Assembly (NCBI GenBank): GCA_031002005.1 | Contig: JARYHS010013631.1 | Span: forward strand, 63,299,832 to 63,363,831 | Source: Vandiemenella viatica | Taxonomy: Eukaryota > Arthropoda > Insecta > Orthoptera > Morabidae | Reading direction: 5' to 3' | Length of the DNA stretch: 64,000 nt | Part shown: in pieces, positions 58,616-64,000 of the stretch | How the letters are laid out: each line of letters opens with the position of its first letter | Position numbering within the stretch: the stretch's first letter is position 1 | Program-made: the position numbers and the translations under genes | Notes under the pieces: model-generated | What the model was told of the DNA's origin: nothing | Database searches by the model: none | What the model saw: the letters and a program-made list of their open reading frames with translations, nothing else

Positions 58616-59470
58616 TATTGTAATCATTCACTTAAGTTCTTTCCACAAATCCTTTATCACTGATCTTTGCCATTCCACTCACCTATTACAACCTCAAGAG
58701 CAAGTCCAAGATTCTCAAGAGTCATACAAGGCCTGATACGAAGGTGTTCCTAATGTGTCTGACAATAAGTGTTGTCGAATGTGCGTAAATTACTGTTCTT
58801 AAGTGAAGCCTGTTTTTAATGCTGTGTATACGAAAGTGAGGGGAGGAAAAGTGTGAAACAGCGGTACCGACCCGTCCAGGCATACACTTCCGAAATACGA
58901 CTACGATATTTCCTACTTTTCAACATTATCAGAAGCTCTTCCCAGATCTGCAACTACAGTGATTATCTTTGCATATGTTCATCCGTTCTTCTAACATTCA
59001 TCGCAACAATACAATTTTACATTTAATATACCAATGTTTTACAAAAACTAATGTGTCTTCATTCAATACGTCTTCCTATTCTCAGCATATTCTAGTATAA
59101 CTTTCTTGTCTCATAAACCAACGATTTTGTTTGATCAATGTTTTATTTCTTTTTTCTCCTTGAGACATTCTAAATTTTGAGAGAATATTGCGGCTTTTCA
59201 GCAGCCTGCCTCAGTAATTACAATGTCTTCCTTAAAATCAAGAGGTAACCGGCTCTAATCGCGTCTTCAGCTGGAAATTTATACGACTCTGAATTAATTT
59301 TAGCTCCGGGATAATATTTAGTCAATTTATGTGAAATATTAGAAAAGACTCCGTGATTCTTATTAGACTTAGAATTGGACCTGTGTGATTAGCGAATTAA
59401 GTTATACAACAATTTTATAAAGAATTCCGTCAAAAACAACACTTTTGGTGAATTTAGTTTTATTTGATTC
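58616..59470. other. Non-coding, nothing recognised
   Basis: AT-rich DNA between a LINE end and the second hammerhead-like motif. Confidence 0.4.
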
Positions 59471-59514
59471 CCCAGATGCGTTTCGCCCTAGTGGTGTAAG
59501 GCATCTTCAGTGGC
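59471..59514 (-). ncRNA. Hammerhead-ribozyme-like motif, second copy
   Basis: On the minus strand: CCA, then CTGAAGA, a stem II built of GCCTT with AGGGC around ACACCACT, then GAAACGCATC and TGGGG. The core (CUGANGA and GAAA), the small stem III position and the U-C cleavage position can be placed as in the 12247 copy. Stem I here is CCA with TGG, where copy 1 has CCG with CGG. Both copies are followed by (C/T)GGG(A/G)(A/G)ATCAAA and an A-rich stretch, so they belong to one family. The C to A change in stem III (GCGT to GCAT) probably weakens it. Confidence 0.5.
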
Positions 59515-59567
59515 TGTACAGTGTTTTTACATATGTTGTTAGAATAATTATCTACAGTACAACTCTT

Positions 59568-59572
<5 letters not shown>

Positions 59573-59623
<51 letters not shown>
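59573..59623. repeat. (CA)n microsatellite
   Basis: About 25 uninterrupted CA units directly downstream of a TATATA patch; likely polymorphic in length. Confidence 0.97.
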
Positions 59624-59626
<3 letters not shown>

Positions 59627-59984
59627 CACAGATATAGTGGTATTCCTCACATGCCCGTCTAGAACAGCACTTAACACACCTTCACATCACTATTCATAGC
59701 AGTTATGCAGAACGAAGTGGAATATAAGGCACTTTAAAATGTATTCATTAGGTGAGTAATGTGGTGATCACATACGTCACCACATATTTTATTGCGAGGG
59801 AGGCTAATATTAAAGGTAAAGTCGCGTAAGTGAATACGGCTACAGTGGTTGAAACCGCTATTGAAGGAACGGCTTGGCGCCGCCTTGCCGGAGACGGACA
59901 ATGGTATGGCCTTGAAGGAGGTTACTGACATGTGGTCAGGGAGGCGTGTCGTCACAAATAGAGGGAAGGAACTCTCCCTCCTCA

Positions 59985-60273
59985 GGGGGTGTCCATTAAT
60001 AACGTGAGGTGTTTTTAAGAAAATATCTCCCCCCCCCTTGGTGGGATTTGTTGAGATCTGGGGTGACCTCCCCCCTATGGTGAGGTGAGATCTTAAGGGA
60101 CTCTTCCCTCCCCCTCCCCCCCATCTCCTGCTGACCAACCTCGTAGTTTTGTTGAGACCTTTTTTTAGCTCTCCTGTTGTTCAAGAAATTAAAAAGATGA
60201 CGTGATATTTCCATCGTGATTTCGCTGGACCCCCCTACCCCTCATTTAACCTGAAGTAATTAATAGACACCCC
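59985..60273. mobile_element. MITE with G/C runs, type 2
   Basis: Ends GGGGGTGTCCATTAATAACG at the left and, at the right, the complement of GGGGTGTCTATTAATTACTTC. Between them are C runs (60030-60038, 60070-60076, 60101-60122) and an internal ATGACGTGATATTTCCATC-like relative of the ends. Architecture (G/C runs, TIR starting GGNGTCCAT) resembles the 40257-40649 element, but the sequences are not the same family. No target duplication was identified. Confidence 0.7.
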
Positions 60274-60697
60274 GTTAGGGTGTGGTAGCAGGATTTTTTC
60301 TGCGAGAGCGAATTGCGTGCCACTCACAGAGCACCAGATACACTCTTGCAACAAACAGCCAACCGGGTGGATAGGATTACTGAGTGCTTTTGACTCCGCG
60401 ATGCTCTTTTGTTGCATGTCGACGAGAGTGGGGTCGCCCAGAGTAAGGCGACAGGAGGAGGACAGTAAAAGGAGGACATATTGGTGGCGGACGTGGCAAG
60501 TAAACGACTTAAGTTTTCTGTGTGGTACTACGAATACAAATATTCAGCTTGCCTGAGTGGTCGTAGCCCTTTCTGCTTACAGCTGCGCAACAAAATATGG
60601 TAATGTAATATTCTGCATACGGGGCTATAAGCAACTTTCGCTGCCAAAATTAGGCCCAGTGCAATACCATGAGCGCGATAAAAATTGCAGCCTTGAG

Positions 60698-61791
60698 TAG
60701 TGTTGTAAAAAGTTTTTTTTTCTGACCTGAAAAAAAAAACAACATGAAAAAAAACTGTGAAAAAAACATGTTTTTTCTTCTGGGACATGTTTTTTTCATA
60801 ACTATTAAATTTCAAATTTTTAAGGCATTTATCGTTTAACATGACTGTTTTAGAGTTTATACTAAGTACTTATCTTAATTTTTAAATTTACTATATTTTT
60901 CTGGTTCAATAGAAAAGAAAATTACGAAAATATTGGCCGCATTGACAAGTTTTCTTTTACGAACGGGGACTTCCCGAAGAGGCTAGGTTGCGCGAGAAGG
61001 AATCCCCGTTCCCCGTTGTTTGGATTGATACTTGCTATTTGAACTACTGCTGCCAACCCTGCGAATTTATCTGTATACCTACGGATCTTTTCAAAAAATT
61101 AGGAATTTATCTACGGCTTTTTGCCATTTTTTATTACTTATTGTGCTTTACTTATATTCATATACTTGTTACACTATCAGTGTATAGTGATACTGAGTCA
61201 TTAAATTGTCAGTAATTATGAATACTTTCCTTGCAACCGTTGGCGTAAACCAACAATTTAAAAAGAAATAAAGCTCCTATTTTGTATGATAATAAATTTA
61301 AATTCAAACTTAAAAGACCTTAATACAGAATTACCGGCGCAGTCTTTATGCACAGTGTGTACTTTGCTCACGATTTAAAATTACAATATCAAAAGCTTTT
61401 GCGTACAATACAACCAGTAAAAGAAAACGTAACTATTTCTGAAGTTATGGATCTAGAGGAGACAGAAGAAGAAACAGAAAATTCCAGCTCCGACCGAACT
61501 AGTGTTGGTAGTACTGATACTATTGAATGTGGTACCGACGTAGATTATGAATAAAAAATTATGTTACCTATATAGATACATTTATGAATCATTATGTAAG
61601 ACATTATATGATTTAGTAGGATTTAAAACACACATGTAAAATGTAAGTTCCATAAATATAACTATAATTTATCAAATATATTGTTTTATGAAATAAAAAC
61701 ATTAGAAGAAAAAACAAGGTTGCTAGGTTTTTTTTTCATGTTTTTTATTCACAAACCCGAAAAAAAAATTTTTTTTCAGTTTGCAACACTA
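60698..61791. mobile_element. hAT element relic with 8-bp target duplication
   Basis: Terminal inverted repeats TAGTGTTGTAAAAAG at 60698 and the complement of TAGTGTTGCAAACTG at 61791, each followed inward by long T/A runs. The flanks GCCTTGAG (60690-60697) and GCTTTGAG (61792-61799) are an 8-bp duplication with one mismatch, diagnostic of hAT insertion. Inside, 60988-61120 encodes REKESPFPVVWIDTCY and EFICIPTDLFKK, which I read as the decayed C-terminal dimerisation region ('ESP..WW....YP.LA..A..FL.IPATS'). The rest of the transposase is missing, so it is an internally deleted, non-autonomous copy. It produces nothing functional. Confidence 0.85.
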
Positions 61792-61799
61792 GCTTTGAG

Positions 61800-63240
61800 T
61801 CTCCCCACTAAACATAAAATTTCCAATGTACTAGCCGCTAGCCGTGGGACAGGGTGCGTGTGTGTGTTTTGAACTCCGATATTTAATTATAGCTGTAAAT
61901 GATTCAATTAAACGTATTATGTTATTATTGATACAATAAAATATAGTTGTTCTAATTAAGTTCATTCATTTTCTTAGTCAATTTTGAGGCAGAACGTTGT
62001 CCTTCTAACTTTTCCTATTTTGTAATGGTGCCCTTAAATATTTTTTTAAATAAATAATTAAAAAGGTCATACTTAAAATCATATTAGTCTTATACCAAGG
62101 AGCTCACTTGGATACGAGAGTAGATAGACTATTTCAGTGATGACGACTTTTCTCCATTATATTTCGACTGCCATTTATTTAATGCGTACACATATTAGAG
62201 ATACTTTATACCCTCTGGGATTTTATTTTTGGGTGGAGAGGGGGCAGGGATGAATACGGGTGGCGACGATCGACAGAGAATCGCATAACGCCTCATAACC
62301 GTGACAACCAATTAAAGAGGATTTTGCTAGATTTTATCCCTGTTAATTGATCTGCGAGAGATTAAATCGTAGCGCATATGCGTCACAAAGATCAACGTCA
62401 TACAAAGCCGGGAGAAAAATTCCAGTCTAAAAAAATATCTGTGAAAACAAAAATAAAAATACACGGTAGTAAAAGCAAATACGTAGAAAAGAATGTGGCA
62501 TTGCCGATGTCTTATTATTTCTTCTGGGTTCCACAGTTTTGTAAAACTTTTACGTTTTCTTCTTTCAAAAATGTGTCTATTTTTTAAGATGAAACACATA
62601 GTTTATCGATAACAATATCGATGACAAAAATCGTGGTGATCAGTCTGGTAGGATAGTGATAACATGGGCAGTGAGGAAAATATATGTTCGCGTCATGACT
62701 GAATAACAAAGATTTGTTTTTCATAGTATTTCTAAACTGCACCAGCAGATGTAAGGATTAATCATGAATATGGGCAGTGGAATATTTTATTGCGTCCATC
62801 ACAGAAAAAAAAACTCACCCGGATCTGTTATCTTTCAATTAGACGCATAGTTTAAAACAAGGACAAATAGAAAGAATCTGAGAAAGGTATTCCAATAGTC
62901 GTACATGTTAAGTCACCACAGCATTTGAAGCGTGACGCCTGATTTCTTAATTAATTGGAATTTTTAATTAATATTAATGCGGTGATATTCCATTTCTAAA
63001 GACCGTTTTATTGAATATCGACTGCACTGCATTGGTGAAAGTGAGGCGAGATCTGTCTTGATAAATTGACTCCTGAGCTAGGTTAGCTTGGACACCTAAA
63101 TATCCACCTACGAGCGTCCTCTATATTACTTATACTTTGCATTTATTTCTCTCTGTCCTACTCTTTTATATCATTATGAGAATTATTTCTATTGGCCATT
63201 TTAACATATACACATCAATATTATCATAATTCCAATTAAT
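61800..63240. other. AT-rich non-coding DNA
   Basis: No gene or repeat recognised; a small TAAT-rich stretch at 62945-63000. Confidence 0.4.
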
Positions 63241-63248
63241 GTTTATCA

Positions 63249-64000
63249 TCATAATTCGCCAGCTTCAGTCTCCCGGGTGCTCTTCACGAGTACTCTCCAC
63301 TTCTTCCATTCCGTGAACAGCTGATGTTCATGTGTAATCGTCCAATCCAGCCCAATGCCTTCCATATCCCTCTTGATTTGGTCCATCCATTTCTTTTTGG
63401 TCCTTGCCATACGTCTTTCCCCTTGGATACTATAGTTTTCCTTTGCTCTTCTTTCTTCCTCCTTCCTTTGAACATCTCCATAGTATCTCATGTTACAACG
63501 CTGTAAGGATTTTGCCACACTGATGTTTATACTGGCCTCTGCATGATTGATTTCATTCCTTACTTTGTTCTTTCGTGATCTCTGAAGCATGGTATGCACA
63601 AACTTCATTTCAGAGGCTTCAAGTCTACTGTTGTGTCTTATGGTTAGAGTAAATGTTTCTATTGCGTAAGTCAGTATGGGGAAGTAATAGGTTTTGAATT
63701 CTATATATTTACACTTTCTGGGAACTTTGATGCCCCACACCTGGTTAGAAGAAACTACTGTATTATTATTTCAGTTTGTAATCTCACATTTTCTCGTGTT
63801 TACTCAGAGCACTGCCAAGATTTTTGAAAAGGTCAGCATTTTGGAGTTGTTAATTATTTAGGTAAATATTCAAATTAGAATTCCTTGTACCTGTTGACAT
63901 GACCACTATTTTACTCTGGCTGATTTTCAGCCAATACTCCTGAAACAGCTTGTTCAAATCTCCAGCTTCTCTTGCACCTCTTCTGTACTTTCACCCCAAA
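63249..64000 (-). pseudogene. LINE reverse transcriptase C-terminus, runs off window
   Basis: Minus-strand open frame 63740-63249: YYFPILTYAIETFTLTIRHN, ASEMKFVHTMLQRSRKNKVR, SVAKSLQRCNMRYYGDVQRK, and ARTKKKWMDQIKRDMEGIG then LDWTI. This is the post-RT region of an RTE/craniofacial-protein-2-like LINE group ('PILTYG.ETW', 'EM.FLR', 'L..RWYGH', 'GRPRKRW.D.I..DL...GL'). Toward 64000 the sequence continues as VMSTGTRN and a 'NIYLNN..L...D.FK.L' segment of the RT palm, with a stop between. The catalytic motif would lie beyond the window. This lineage differs from the other LINEs here. Confidence 0.85.

Noticed and set aside
1..64000. CRISPR array or bacterial operons
   Set aside because: No regularly spaced repeats with unique spacers, no dense coding, and the repeat content is that of an insect nuclear genome.

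Overview
The window reads as non-coding, repeat-saturated DNA from a large insect genome. The repeat repertoire recalls polyneopteran insects, and orthopterans such as the grasshopper Schistocerca in particular. The clues are a tRNA-derived SINE with a recurring block that reads 'TTTGGGGAAACCATGG' in its body, a second tRNA-derived SINE ending near 'GAGCTGGCTG', and non-LTR elements whose 3' ends read 'GTAGATGTAG'. This assignment rests on remembered repeat families, not on a search. I see no intact host protein-coding gene, no rRNA, no convincing free-standing tRNA gene and no CRISPR. Nearly every recognisable protein match is a decayed transposable-element protein.

Layout. 1-4.0 kb: a CpG-rich inverted repeat, a 3' LINE fragment (-), a GC-rich block and a mariner transposase relic. 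4.6-7.1 kb: a mariner with both terminal repeats, split by a 1.3 kb hAT-like element with an apparent 8-bp target duplication. 9.1-10.0 kb: a compound foldback element. 12.2 kb: a hammerhead-ribozyme-like motif. 14.2-14.7 kb: a solo-LTR-like element. 17.6-21.1 kb: a hAT C-terminal relic, a Tc1/mariner-like MITE with two 118-bp arms and a long foldback element. 21.4 kb: a possible promoter plus splice donor. 23.9-26.8 kb: the largest element, a LINE (-) with endonuclease and reverse transcriptase but with stops, frameshifts and a substituted catalytic Asp. 27-33.8 kb: AT-rich DNA with one TAAT-rich block that may be regulatory. 33.9-35.5 kb: two SINEs, one inserted beside or into a LINE C-terminus. 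39-43.6 kb: SINEs, a C-rich MITE, a LINE fragment and a compound (TA)n(TG)n repeat. 45.1-46.2 kb: a SINE and a second solo LTR with a 4-bp duplication. 47.1-50.0 kb: a PIF1/Helitron-type helicase relic, a CpG-rich block and a PIF/Harbinger element carrying a 26-bp palindrome and a nested SINE. 54.8-61.8 kb: a hAT MITE, two LINE fragments, a second hammerhead-like motif, a second G/C-run MITE and a hAT element with an 8-bp target duplication. 63.2-64.0 kb: another LINE that runs off the window.

No operon-like organisation or pathway is present. What links the features is mobile-element biology: nested insertions, foldback ends, LINE-mobilised SINEs with 8-11 bp duplications, and solo LTRs left by recombination. 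Several TAAT-rich or locally GC-rich blocks match none of the repeats and are offered only as candidate regulatory DNA. The two hammerhead-like motifs, which keep stem I pairing with different sequences, are the most interesting observation.
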